The notes under the pieces: model-generated | Databases searched by the model: none | What the model was told of the DNA's origin: nothing | The model's input: the letters and a program-made list of their open reading frames with translations, nothing else | Program-made: the position numbers and the translations under genes | DNA from: Cannabis sativa | Lineage: Eukaryota > Streptophyta > Magnoliopsida > Rosales > Cannabaceae | Length of the DNA stretch: 64,000 nt | Direction: 5' to 3' | NCBI RefSeq assembly: GCF_029168945.1 | Contig: NC_083605.1 | Location: 32,439,280-32,503,279 of the forward strand | Part shown: positions 22,707-33,339 of the stretch, piece after piece | Position numbering within the stretch: the stretch's first letter is position 1 | How the letters are laid out: every line of letters starts with the position of its first letter

Positions 22707-25085
22707 GCAAACTCGGAAAAAATCCAGGCTCTCCTGGATATGCCATCCCCCAAGAAGCATAAAGACGTGCAGAGCTTGACCGGAAAGGTAGCCGCATTGA
22801 GTCGTTTTATCTCACGATCCACGGACAAGTGCATACCCTTCTTCAACGTGCTAAAGAAATGCCAAAAGTTCGAATGGTCGGACGAATGCGAGGAGGCATT
22901 CAAGAGGCTAAAAGATCACATGGCCAAACCTCCTATCCTATCGAAACCCGTCCTTGGAGAAGACTTGTTTCTTTACTTAGCCGTCTCCGAGCACGCGGTC
23001 AGCGCTGCCCTGGTCCGGGAGGAAGAGAAAACTCAGCATCCCGTGTACTATGTCAGTAAGCGCATGATAGGGGCCGAGACAAGGTACCCGGTCATCGAAA
23101 AATTAGTATTTTGCCTCCTGATGGCATCAAGGAAGTTAAGGCCATACTTCCAAGCCCATCCGATCAAGATCCTAACCAATCATCCGCTCCGGCAAGTTCT
23201 CCAAAAGCCTGAAGCGTCCGGAAGACTCCTCAAGTGGGCGATGGAACTAAGTCAATTCGACTTGCACTACGTCCCCCGGATTTCCATAAAAGGCCAAGCC
23301 TTGGCAGACTTCATTACCGAATGCAACGAAGCCGAGGCAACAGCGAATACGCCGGTACCACCAATCCCCACCTGGAGGGTATTTGTAGACGGAGCTTCTA
23401 ATGAGAACGGCTCAGGAGCCGGAGTGGCTATGATATCACCAACTGGACTGCGGCTCCAGGCGACCCTCCGATTTGACTTCACAGCTTCAAACAATGAGGC
23501 CGAATGTGAAGCCCTGATAGCAGGGCTGAAATTGGCAAAAGCTGTAGGAGCCAAAAGAGTGGAAATCTACAGTGACTCTCAACTGGTCGTAAACCAGGTA
23601 TCCGGAGAATACCAAACTCGCGGCGAGCGGATGGCCGCGTACGTAACAATAGTCCGAGAACTGCTCCACGAGTTCGCGGACTATAAAATAGAAAGAGTCC
23701 CCCGAGAAAAGAACGCTCACGCGGACTGTCTGGCTAAATTAGCCTCGGATAGCGAAATCGAAGAGCTGGGGGTAGTACCAGTGGAACGCTTGGCAGAGCC
23801 AAGCATCAAAATAAAAGAGACCACACTAACGGTTGGGCAAGAACCCAGCTGGATGGTCCCCATCATAAAATACATAACAACAGGTGAGTTGCCCCAAGAG
23901 AGGGCACTGTCTCGAAAGATTCAGTATCAGGCTCATCGTTATGTAATGATGGACCAAATTCTCTACCGGAGGGGACTCAGCATCCCTTATTTAAGGTGTG
24001 TATCAGACCCTGAAGCTAGACAAATCATGCTAGAGGTCCACGAAGGGTTCTGTGGAGATCATACGGGAGGACCCAGCCTCTCAAAGAAAATATTGAGGCA
24101 AGGGTACTTCTGGCCAACAATGAAAAAAGATTGTATAGACTATGTCCAAAAGTGTGACTCGTGCCAAAGGTACGCGAACATACCGAGAGCCCCTCCAAAC
24201 GAGATCACCCTGATGACCAGTCCACAGCCCTTCGCGGTACGGGGAATAGATCTCATCGGGTCTCTACCAACAGGAAAAGGAGGGGTAAAGTATGCAATAG
24301 TAGCAGTAGACTACTTCACCAAATGGACAGAGGCTGAGCCTATGAAGACAATAACTGCCAAGAAGGCATTGGACTTTGTTATAAAAAACATAGTGTGTCG
24401 ATACGGCCTGCCTCACAAAATAGTCTCCGACAATGGAAAGCAATTTGATTGCGAGGAATTTACTGACTTCTGCAACCAACACGGAGTAGTAAAGAGCTTC
24501 TCCGCGGTAGCCAGGCCTCAAACAAACGGCCAGGCGGAAGCGGTCAATAAAATCCTAAAGGTCACCTTGAAGAAGAAGCTGCTGGCTTGCAAAAATAACT
24601 GGCCTGAAGAATTGCCAAGGGTATTATGGGCCTACCGAACGACCCCCAGAACCACAACCGGTCACTCGCCTTTCTCAATGGCGTACGGTTGTGAAGCAAT
24701 GGTCCCGGTAGAAACATTATTCCCATCCCACAAGAGGACGACTTACGATCCTGCCATAAATCAGGCACTGCTCCAAGAAGCTTTGGATCAAGTCGAAGAA
24801 CTCCGGGATGAGTCTCAAATACGGATGGCTGCTTATCAAAAGAAGGTGACCAAGTATTTTAACTCTGAGGTTAAAGACAGAAAATTCGCTATTGGGGATA
24901 TGGTCCTAAGAAGGGTTTTCCCAGCTACCCAAGAACCCGGAGTGGGGGTACTTGGGCCAAATTGGGAAGGACCATATGAGATCGAGGACGAGATCGGTTC
25001 CGGCACTTACAAACTAAAAAGAATGGATGGAACCACCGTCCCAAGAGCCTGGAATGCCGATCACCTCAGAAGATATTACCAGTAG
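22707..25085 (+). pseudogene. Tat pol, 3' part: end of RT, two RNase H domains, integrase
   Basis: This frame (open from 22566, used from about 22707) resumes RT after the frameshift. The Ty3-type RNase H covers about 22930-23320. A second RNase H (RVT_3 type) starts at WRVFVDGAS (about 23375), with YSDSQLVV (about 23570) and NAHADCLAKLA (about 23715-23745), giving the expected acidic residues. Integrase follows: an H-H pair and CDSCQ zinc finger (about 24040-24165), then D near 24249, D in VSDNGKQF (about 24428) and E in GQAEAVN (about 24537). It ends at TAG 25083-25085. The double RNase H is diagnostic of Tat elements. Apart from the upstream frameshift this half looks intact. Confidence 0.93.
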
Positions 25086-25741
25086 CGAAATAAAACTTAG
25101 ACTTTGTTCAAAGGGTTTGTACCGTCCAAATGTATACCTCCTCTACATGTTAAATAAAACTGAGTGCCTTAAAAACAAAGTTTCTATGCCACTCAGGGGG
25201 GTACTAGGGTATACCGCACGGACAGACAGAAAAACAAACTAAGTAAAATATCCTGACCCAAAGGGCAGGTCAAAAAGTATGCGCAAAAATAAAAAGCATA
25301 AGTATAAAAACCCTGATCCAAAGGACAGGTTAAAGAGAGAAGTATGTGGCAAAAGTAGGATCACATATAAAATATCCTGGCCCAGAGGGCAGGTCATATA
25401 CGTATAAATGGCCCGGGGATAGGCCTTAAAAAATAATTGTCTCCCCTTCGAATAAAAACTGCTACCTATATATATTGTTCCAAGGCAGCAACAAATATGT
25501 ACAAAAGAAAAAAAAAGAGAGAGCATAATAAAAGAAGCAGATGGAATCTTGGTTATACTGGGTCGGTTGTACAGCAGCTCAGTCAGCGCGCGGAGGAAGG
25601 CGAGGTCCGATACGTGCCTCTAACACGGCATCAAGCTTCTTCTTCTTTTCCCGGAATTCGGCAATCATTTCCTCGGGTTTGGGATAAAAAGTAAGCTTGA
25701 TATTTTGGTTGTTGGTGGACCAAGCCATGTAGACTCCATCG
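25086..25741 (+). other. Spacer between Tat pol and the antisense gene, with hairpin repeats
   Basis: No convincing gene. It contains palindromic units of the form CCTGACCCAAAGGGCAGG at 25252-25270, 25312-25330 and 25376-25394, and a weaker one at about 25409-25424. Each could fold as a short hairpin. Convergent transcripts, from pol on the plus strand and from the antisense gene on the minus strand, would both end in or near this region. Confidence 0.7.
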
Positions 25742-28670
25742 TCAAAGCGCTTCGGATTGCTCGGCTCTTTTTGCCTTCCTGATGGATTGCTCCTTGAAGT
25801 CCCTGAGCTCCTTCAGCTCCGCAGCTAGAGCGGCCTTGGACTCTATGTTTGCCTGGTGAGTTTCCTCTAAAGATCTCACCTTGGCAACCATCTCGTCCAA
25901 AGCCTCCCTGGCCTCCCGGAGGTCCCGCCTGGCCTTATCAGCAGCCTCGCTTTGAGCCCTCAGCTCTTCCTGGTGTTGGGCCTCCATCCTGTCCCTCCGC
26001 TGGGCCTCGTCCCGGATCATGGCTTCCGCCTGAGCCTCCCTCCGTTTGGCCTCCTCTTCCTTGGCCTTGGCAGCCGCCTCCTGGCGCTCGGCAGCCTCCT
26101 GGTAGATCTGCCTCTCCGCTGTAAGGTCCTGAAGGACCTTCCTGACATCGTTCATGTCCCCAAAGTCGGACAGAACGAAGCCGTGGTTTATGATGTTCTT
26201 GGAGAGGCGGCTAGCCTCAGCAGCAAGCTAAACAATAACACAAGTGTAAGAAAGAAAAATCTCCCAAGAAGAAAAATAAAGGGAAAAGCAAAAATTGCGA
26301 AGTACTTACCACGGTGAGGGAACGGCTGAGGTCCTGGACCTGGAAGATGGAGTTCAGGGAGGCGCAAGTGGCGAACCGCTTAGGCGCGCATCGGGTAAGC
26401 TGAGAAGCGAACTCGCCGGTCATCTCCGCAGCAAAAGGAGCCAAGGTGGGCCCAAGGAAGCGACGGAACCAGTCCGATAGGGGGTCCAAGTTAAGGTCCC
26501 ACGGATCGTGGTACTTTGGGTTGTTGATACTCGCCTCTACCTCAACCCGCAAAACCCTCCTAAGGGCTTCCACCTCAGCGTACCCCCGGGAGTACTCGTC
26601 CATGGCATAGTTATGCTTGGCTATCCGAAGCTCTTGCCTCACCTCATCCCCCGGGACCGGAGTAAGCACGATGTTGGGAGGAGGAGGATTTTCTTCCATG
26701 GGGGAGACCCCGCCGTCAAGACCATGAGCAGGAGTGTCGGCTCTCCGGGGCTTCTTGGGCTCGTCCTGGGCAATCATCTTGCCCTTGCGCTTACGAATCA
26801 AAGCCACCTCAGGCTCCTCTTCGCCTTCCTCAGCCTCCTCCGGAAGGGCTCGGAGCTCTCCCGCACCCTCAGCGACTTCCTCAGAGAAGTCCCACTGCTT
26901 CCCTTGGCCTTCTCCCGGAAGCACCTCCTCGTCGTCCACTAAATCAATAGTGTCAGGGGGAGCGCTGGAAGAGACCTTCAGGGAAGGGGCCATGGGAGAG
27001 GAGGTAAAGGCTGGAGGAGCCACGGGAGTGTGAACTCCGGCAAGCTGTTCCAAGATGGCGTCCATGGAGACACCTGTTTCACAAAATAAGCAAGTGTTAG
27101 ATATCCGTGGGGAACCACTTATACAAGATACAACAAATAAGCTACTCCTACCCGAACTTCCTAATTCGGCCCTAGCAAAGTCCTGAACTTTAATGCTGGC
27201 AGCATCATCTCCGAGATAACTGTCCGAAGGCCGGAATCAGCTGGACGTTATGTAAGCTGAAGGACCTAAGGGAATAGGTTCCGGAGGGCCAGAGCCCATC
27301 CGGGACCGACCTAGGAAATCTCCTAAGTTTGAAAAATAAAATTCCTTCAAACGATCCCCCCACCGGGTCGATGGCATCCTAAACCTATGAAGACGCTCGT
27401 CGAACCCTACAGGCCTATGACTGGCGTATTCACCAACGGAAGGAACATAACGAATTATCAAAGGAGACTTACCGCCGGCACCGGAGGTGCTAGCACCAGG
27501 AGCCCCCGAGTTGGGCTCTGGGGCAGAAGGCTGTGGCTGGGGGGTCTGCCTCTCCGAAGATTCCTCAATACGAAGGGGCCTCCTGGCAGGACGATCCCCA
27601 ATCTCTTCTTGAAGAATCTTGTCAAAAAATTTAGCCTCGGACTTCCCGGCAATCGCCTGGCTCCTTCGCACCACCGGACTCCCCACGCGAAGTCCCCTCC
27701 CAGAGGCAGCCTGGGCCTGAGAGTATGCCTTCTCCTGGGCCTTCCGGTAGAGATAGTCTTGGTACTTTTTCTCTGCCGTGGCGATAAGCTCATCTCGGAA
27801 GGCCTTCTCCGCGACCGGCGCCCTTACATTGGGACAGATGACTCGTGAGAGGTTAGAGTCCTCCACGAATTGATGCGGAAGGATAAGTTTGGCCTTCCTG
27901 CAGTTCTCCGTGGTGACCAAACCCCCGACATCGAGATCGGCGCAGTCGTAGGAGGCAAAGGCTTGGGCCCTCCGGAGGAAAGTCTGGGTAGGGGCCGTCC
28001 GCTGATAGGGTGGGATGCTCACCCACTCAGTAAGGAGCTCCGGGTGATCCACTGCCCTGAACCCGGAGGAAAAGAAAAAGCGATGGCGATACTCCTTGAC
28101 GTGAGTCTGCCTATTATACGGGACCACCCCCTCGTTAGCGGGATGGATCCGGAACCCATAGAAACCGTCCTTAAGTTTGTCCCCTTTTTTGGGGACGGAT
28201 ACAAGTTCATAAAAATACAAAATTTTCGCCGGGCTGGGAGATCCCCATCCGCGGGCGGCATAAAAAATAAATAAGCCTGAAAGCAGGCGATAAGCTTGAG
28301 GAATGAGTTGGTATGGCGCAAGGCCGACAAAAACAAGGAAATTAACAAAATAGTCTTGAAGTGGGAGCATGGCACCGGCCATCAGGTGTGTCTGGCTCCA
28401 GGCTCCGAAGCCGCCGTAATTGTGGTTAGGCGTCTCCGAGTCGCGAGGTGGCCGGTGATAGGTCCCCAAAGTGGAAGGTTTGATCCCAGCAACGTCCATA
28501 ATATTCTCCAGCTGATGAGGACAGGTTAGGGTGGAATGAAGCTCGGCCGCTTCCCACCCGGTTGCTCGGGATTTATACCCCTCCTGAGCAACGGGTCCCA
28601 GGGAAACCTCCTCCAGAGTGGCCATGCGTTTCCCGCTCTTCTTCGAAGACTTCGAACCAGAGGCAGACAT
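25742..28670 (-). CDS. Antisense gene of the Tat element (Transposase_28/'putative gypsy type transposon' family), three coding exons
   Basis: Proposed coding exons are 28670-27473, 27073-26310 and 26227-25742. They total 2448 nt, 815 residues plus TGA. The first intron starts GTAAGT (27472) and ends ACAG (27074), phase 1. The second starts GTAAGT (26309) and ends TTTAG (26228), phase 0, 82 nt. All junctions keep frame. Residues about 100-140 (around DYFVNFLVFVGLAPYQL) resemble the PF04195 family, named from memory. The middle is acidic and proline-rich, with a KRKGK basic patch. The last exon is a long Ala/Glu/Arg-rich coiled coil. An ATG at 28670 is preceded by a TTTTTCACAG acceptor, suggesting a 5'UTR intron. 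The molecular role is unknown. The main doubt is exon 1, whose frame stays open through the first intron to about 27237. Confidence 0.75.
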
Positions 28671-28678
28671 TTTGTATT

Positions 28679-29136
28679 CTGTGAAAAACAAAAAAAGAAA
28701 GAGGAAATTTCAGCAGTTAGGTCCCATACCAAACCCTAAGTCAAGAAAAAGGGAGTGGGGGTCCCCTAACCGCTGGAAAGAGGCCCCCTCCGGACACGTG
28801 TCACATGGGAAACCCTAGAAAGATTCCCTGGACAAGTTTCGGGTGCAGTAAAATCGCAGAAGGTGGTTTTACACAGTAAGGAAAACAGAAAGAAAAAGAC
28901 CCCATTCTATGCCCTAAGCAACCGTTGAACGAAGAACATATGGTTTTCTTCAACAAAAATGCACGATAATAACAAAGGCATAATAATGGCGATCCTACAA
29001 CTAAAGCAGTAAACACAAAACAAAATACATGAAGAACTTAAACACTTGCGTGCCCGGAAATCTCAAAGTGCGAACCCAGAAAAAACGAACAAAGCAAGTA
29101 AAAGCATGTCATTACCAAAGGATGCAAGAAACTTAC
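28679..29136 (-). other. Probable 5'UTR intron of the antisense gene
   Basis: On the minus strand a GTAAGTTTC donor at 29136 and a pyrimidine-rich TTTTTCACAG acceptor ending at 28679 bracket 458 nt without a coding frame. The acceptor lies 8 bases before the ATG at 28670. Inferred from splice signals only. Confidence 0.5.
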
Positions 29137-29334
29137 AGTGAAGTGTTGAACTGGGGGTCCTGAGTTTAGTCGAGTAAGGACGAGAAGGACTGATAACAGC
29201 AAGCAAGGGAAAACTGGAAGAAAATGGCAAAGTGTTCAGAAGGTTCGTGCTGTTTTTGAAGAATTTTCTCTCTCGGAAATTCGAGCAAAAATGGCAAGGA
29301 ATGGAAAGTAACCGAAATGAAGGAAAGATGGTGG

Positions 29335-29343
29335 CTTTTATAG
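29335..29343 (-). promoter_or_regulatory. TATA box of the antisense gene
   Basis: On the minus strand CTATAAAAG lies in GCCTATAAAAGCC, a good plant TATA context. It sits about 200 bases before the proposed 5'UTR intron donor. This would start an antisense transcript near 29305, independent of the LTR promoters. Prediction only. Confidence 0.5.
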
Positions 29344-29524
29344 GCAAAAATGCATGAGGAACAGGCGTCACCACCTACCAATCGTACGGTGGGGGAAACG
29401 CACGATTCAAATACCCAAAGATCAACGGGTCAGATTGAGTTGCCATAAAGGCGGTGGAAACGTTTGAGTATCCGTCTGACACCATTAATGCGCTGCATCA
29501 ATCAAAGGGCGTGAAACAAATCGA

Positions 29525-29728
29525 CCTCTGCAAAAAAGCGAATCGCTGCATTTAATGCCATCATTAGATGCACCCTCACGCGCCCCAAGCTCGTGCCGAG
29601 AAACCGAGGAGGCGACCGGAGACGCCTCTGCAAAAAGAGAATCGCTGCATTAAATGTCATCATTAAATGTGCCCCCACGCGCTCTGAGCTTGAGCCAAGG
29701 AACCGAGGAGTTAGCCGGAGGCACCTGA
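29525..29728 (+). repeat. Two-copy 100-bp tandem repeat before the Tat 3' LTR
   Basis: Units start at 29525 and 29625 with CCTCTGCAAAAA, and share GAATCGCTGCATT, CATCATTA and ACCGAGGAG blocks. The copies are diverged, so the duplication predates this insertion. No gene is seen between 29400 and the LTR. Confidence 0.8.
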
Positions 29729-29761
29729 GCAAGCCTTGGTTTATTTTCCAAGTAAACAAGG

Positions 29762-29774
29762 CTTGGGGGGTAAA
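29762..29774 (+). other. Polypurine tract of the Tat element
   Basis: CTTGGGGGGTAAA lies directly before the TGTTGCCC start of the 3' LTR. Confidence 0.8.
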
Positions 29775-30554
29775 TGTTGCCCCTGATTTCGCCCAATATA
29801 CGTGGACCAATCAAATAGGGACACGTGGATCAAATAACTTGTAAATATTTGATAAGTCTTTGTATGCCACAAGGAAGCACCTTGGGCATAGGTCCCGGAG
29901 GAGGCACCCGGAGTACAAGGTGCTCCCGGAAGCTCGCATAGCATAAAGCCTCTCCGGGAAGTGTCAGGCCTCTCCTGAGCAATCAAGTCGCATTTAATGC
30001 TGCATGGGAGGAAGCGTGTTGGGACTGCAACACGCAATAAAGTCTGACGGCACAACCTCCAAACAGCAGCGCCACAGTAATGATCATTTAAGTCAAGCGA
30101 CGGCTACTCTGCGAAGAGTCACATCAATCACAAGGCAAAAAGGACATTCCTCATAAAAACCCTACAGCACCTAGGGATTTGACCATGCATTACCCATGGT
30201 ATATTCATTGGGAATACCCAACTTTATGGATACTTACAGATACGTTTGTAAGAACAATTCTAGGGATTACCCCACCAAAACACTATAAATACCCCCTCAA
30301 AACTCATTTAATGGGATCGAGAATCTTGGGTTGCATATGAGCAAGAAGAGCAAATACTCACCAAGAACATTCTCTGTATTTATAAGGCTAACATTCCCTC
30401 AAGTGTAGAATCTGTATTAAATACATCCATTAATAACAAAGACTCGTGGACTAAGGCTCATTAACGCCCCAACCACGTAAAAATCCTTATCTCACTTTCT
30501 TACAGCTCAATATTATAATCATATTTTAATAGTTGCCGAAAATCTCGGTCAACA
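29775..30554 (+). repeat. 3' LTR of the Tat element
   Basis: 780 bp, with a TATA box TATAAATA at 30284-30291, ending CGGTCAACA. It is followed by the second CTTCA (30555-30559). About seven substitutions separate it from the 5' LTR. Confidence 0.95.
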
Positions 30555-30559
30555 CTTCA

Positions 30560-31037
30560 TTTTTCTTAATTTTACATAAATGAATGTATATATATAATAG
30601 AAAATAAAAAATCGAAAAATTCTAGTAAGCCATATTCGTTCTCAATTTTAGAAAAAGACATTTACTATAGATAGAAAAGAAAATAATAAAGAATGAAAAA
30701 TTCTCATTGCTGTCACATGTTCGTTCTCAGTTTCAGAAACAACATCAACGTGAAAATCTTTTGAGGCCACTTGTTTCCATCAGTGAAAGGCTCATCTCTT
30801 GCTTTAGCGAAGCCCCTGTTAAGTGACAATTTGGCATTCACATTCACCCTTTCCTTGGTAGATTCCTTGATCCAAAGGATCCGAAATCGATTATTTACCT
30901 TTTTCCTTTTAACTATTCTGAAGGATTCTTGATAAAACTCTCCAATGATGAATGACTAAACAGGGATGAAGAGCGGCATAACAGGAGGTTTCATTTGAAG
31001 TTTATACAACAAAAAAAAATTAATAATCTTCGAATGA
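30560..31037. other. Spacer; weak coding-like stretch on the minus strand
   Basis: AT-rich at the left. Between about 30720 and 30900 the composition is more gene-like. One minus-strand frame is open for about 54 codons (segments such as GFAKARDEPFTDGNKWPQ), without a clear start or family. It might be a host exon remnant or an old transposon piece; I cannot identify it. Confidence 0.3.
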
Positions 31038-31040
31038 TTA

Positions 31041-31360
31041 GAGCATGTTTGATATTGTTTTCTGTTTTTTTGTTTTAAAAAAATGTTTTTAGAAATGAGA
31101 ACAAAATATAATTTTTGAAGTTTTTAACACACAAATCATGTTTGGCTAGTGATTTTTAAAAACAATATTGATCAAAAGTGAATTGGTTTTTAAAACAGAA
31201 AACAACATTTTGTTGTTTTCAAAATTCTTGTTTTTTGTAACTTTGTTTTCTGAAAACTGTTTTTAAAAAATAAGGCCAAACAAGCCAAATTGTTTTTAAA
31301 AATAATTTTCTGTTTTTAAAAACAAAAAATATTTTTTTAGGTATGATGCCCAACATGCAC
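31041..31360. mobile_element. Tourist-like MITE (candidate)
   Basis: This 320-bp, AT-rich, non-coding segment has imperfect terminal inverted repeats GAGCATGTTTG (31041-31051) and, at the right end, CCAACATGCAC (31350-31360). It is flanked by TTA on both sides (31038-31040 and 31361-31363), the target duplication of PIF/Harbinger-type elements. Subterminal T-rich stretches are roughly mirrored. There is no transposase, as expected for a MITE. Confidence 0.62.
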
Positions 31361-31441
31361 TTATTGTTGTTGTTTTATAATTTCTTGAATCGTAGAATTT
31401 TTTTTTTCAATCGCAATCTAGTGCATGGAGGTGGCAATAAC

Positions 31442-33320
31442 TGTTGGGTTTTATGCCCTAAATAAAACTCATTTCAATATAATCAGATTTACTTATTAAT
31501 ATAGATCAGAAATAACATTTAATGTTGCATGGTTCACATGATTTATTTCATGATTATATGTACATAATGTATAAATTCATCTGAAACCCTTTTCACATAC
31601 TTGATCCCGTTTATTGTGCTGTCAACACATTGGAAAGTAAACATGACTATGTGAATAAAGTTTCCTAGATTTATCAGACATAGGGTTTTACTGATATGAT
31701 AATCTACAACAGAGTTTACTTGCATTTGGAGAAGTGCTATGTTCTTTCCAGAGCATTGGTTAAAGTAAAGCTCAGGTTGGATGCATGGAGTATGCATCGG
31801 AAGGGACCGATATTGAACTTTGACTTAGATTTATTAAACTTACCGTAATATCTATTCAAGTCAATATCGCCAAGTTGATCCTAGATCAAATGTTCTTAAT
31901 CCTGTTATGATTAGGCTCAATCTTGAAAGGCTATTCGTGTTCTTTGATTTGTTAGTTAAGCCTACTTTTAGGTCAGGGTGATACGTACATTTTGGGAACA
32001 CGGTAGTGCAATTGAGTGGGAGCGCTATCATAAACATGGAATCTATAGCTTCTATCTGGCGAATAGTAAGCAAAGGATGATCTCCTTCGAGCTTGACCAA
32101 ACGAACATAAATGGTGGAGTACTCATTTCACATAAGCTGAAATATCATTTATACGGGGTCAAGTGTTTTAAGGAATAAATACATTGTAGGGTGTAACGGT
32201 AATCTAATCCCTTTACAGTGTAGATCATTCATATAGAGGATCATTGATCACATTAGGATTATAACAATGGATAACTAATGATGTGTCTATATGGTGGAAC
32301 ATATAGAGCATTCTATATACTGAGAGTGCAATTCTAAGTTCTATGCGTGGATTCAACGAAGAATTAATAAGTTAGTGAATTTTAGTGTTAAATTCTTGAT
32401 CTACTTATTGGAAGCTCGCTTATATAGACCCATGGTCCCCCCACTAGTTGAGATAATATTGCTTGTAAGACTCATGTAATTGATTTTGATTAATCAATTA
32501 TAATTCTCAAATTAGACTATGTCTATTTGTGAAATTTTCACTAAGTAAGGGCGAAATTGTAAAGAAAGAGTTTATAGGGGCATATTTGTTAATTATGATA
32601 CTTTGTATGGTTCAATTAATAAATATGATAAATGACAATATTATTTAATAATTATTTATAGTTATTAAATTGTTAGAATTGACATTTAAATGGTTGAATT
32701 AGGAAATTGGCATTTTTGAGAAAATCAGATACAAAAGGTGTTAAAATTGCAAAATTGCAAAGCCCAAGGCCCAATCCACTAATGCTTGGCCGGCCACCTA
32801 TTGTAGGTTTTTAAATTGATTTTTTCATTATTTTAATGCCATATAATTCAAATCTAACCCTAGTGGAATGCTATAAATAGATAGTGAAGGCTTCAGGAAA
32901 AACACTTCTTCTGATTCAGAAAATCTGAGCCTCTCTCTCTCCCTATCTTTAGCTACCACTTCTTCTTTCTTCTTCCTTTGAATTTCTAAATCCTTAGTGA
33001 TTAGAGTAGTGCCCACACACATCAAGCAATACCTCAATCATAGTGAGGAAGATCGTGAAGAAAGATCATCAGCAAAGGAGATTCAGCATCAAAGATTCAG
33101 AGAAAGAGATCCAGGTTCAGATATTGATAATGCTCTGCTACAGAAAGGAATCAAGGGCTAGATATCTGAACGGAAGGAGTCATATTATTCCGCTGCAACC
33201 AATGTAAGGTTTCTTAAACTTTATATGTGTTTAATTTATCGTTTTAGAAAGTTCTTATTTAGGATGTTAATAAACATACTTGTGAGTAGATCTAAGATCC
33301 TGGTAAAATAATTTCCAACA
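31442..33320 (+). repeat. 5' LTR of copia element A
   Basis: It begins TGTTGGGTTTTATGCCC and ends TTTCCAACA. The TATA box CTATAAATAG is at 32871-32880. The small frames inside it (such as 31861-32100) also occur in the LTRs at 39741 and 44284 and are not treated as genes. Confidence 0.93.
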
Positions 33321-33322
33321 AC

Positions 33323-33339
33323 TGGCCTCAGAGCCATGG
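33323..33339 (+). other. Primer-binding site of copia element A
   Basis: TGGCCTCAGAGCCATGG starts two bases after the LTR. It is a variant of the plant Met-tRNA PBS and identical to that of elements C and D. Confidence 0.75.

Larger units (their letters stand above)
10240..22779 (+). pseudogene. Tat gag-pol, 5' part: gag, protease, RT (split by insertion, then frameshifted)
   Basis: The ATG is at 10240. The first 38 codons (to 10353) are separated from the rest by the chromovirus, and reading resumes in frame at 19201. The gag region contains the Retrotrans_gag core (about 19970-20450) and a zinc knuckle of C-X2-H-X4-H-X4-C form (20899-20940), as is usual in this lineage. The protease has DNGSS (about 21397-21411) where D-S/T-G is typical. 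RT follows with the YVDD catalytic motif near 22534-22545. A single-base loss near 22706 throws the frame out, and it ends at 22779. The product would supply capsid protein and replication enzymes. Two lesions, the insertion and the frameshift, make this copy inactive. Confidence 0.93.
9397..30554 (+). mobile_element. Ty3/gypsy Tat-lineage LTR retrotransposon with nested insertion
   Basis: LTRs of 780 bp lie at 9397-10176 and 29775-30554 and differ at about seven sites by eye. The 5-bp target duplication CTTCA is at 9392-9396 and 30555-30559. Order: LTR, PBS, gag-protease-RT-RNase H-second RNase H-integrase, spacer, antisense gene, tandem repeats, polypurine tract, LTR. The extra RNase H domain after the Ty3-type one, and an antisense gene in the 3' region, are hallmarks of the plant Tat lineage. 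A complete chromovirus (10354-19195) interrupts the 5' part of gag. Without it the element is about 12.3 kb. Confidence 0.95.

Noticed and set aside
26508..26942. Plus-strand frames opposite the antisense gene (also 27387-27848 and 27870-28274)
   Set aside because: Shadow frames of the minus-strand exons, with no homology to gag-pol or any known domain.
31861..32100. 79-codon frame present in three LTRs (also 40160 and 44703)
   Set aside because: Conserved as part of recently copied LTR DNA. Changes among copies show no codon pattern that I can see.
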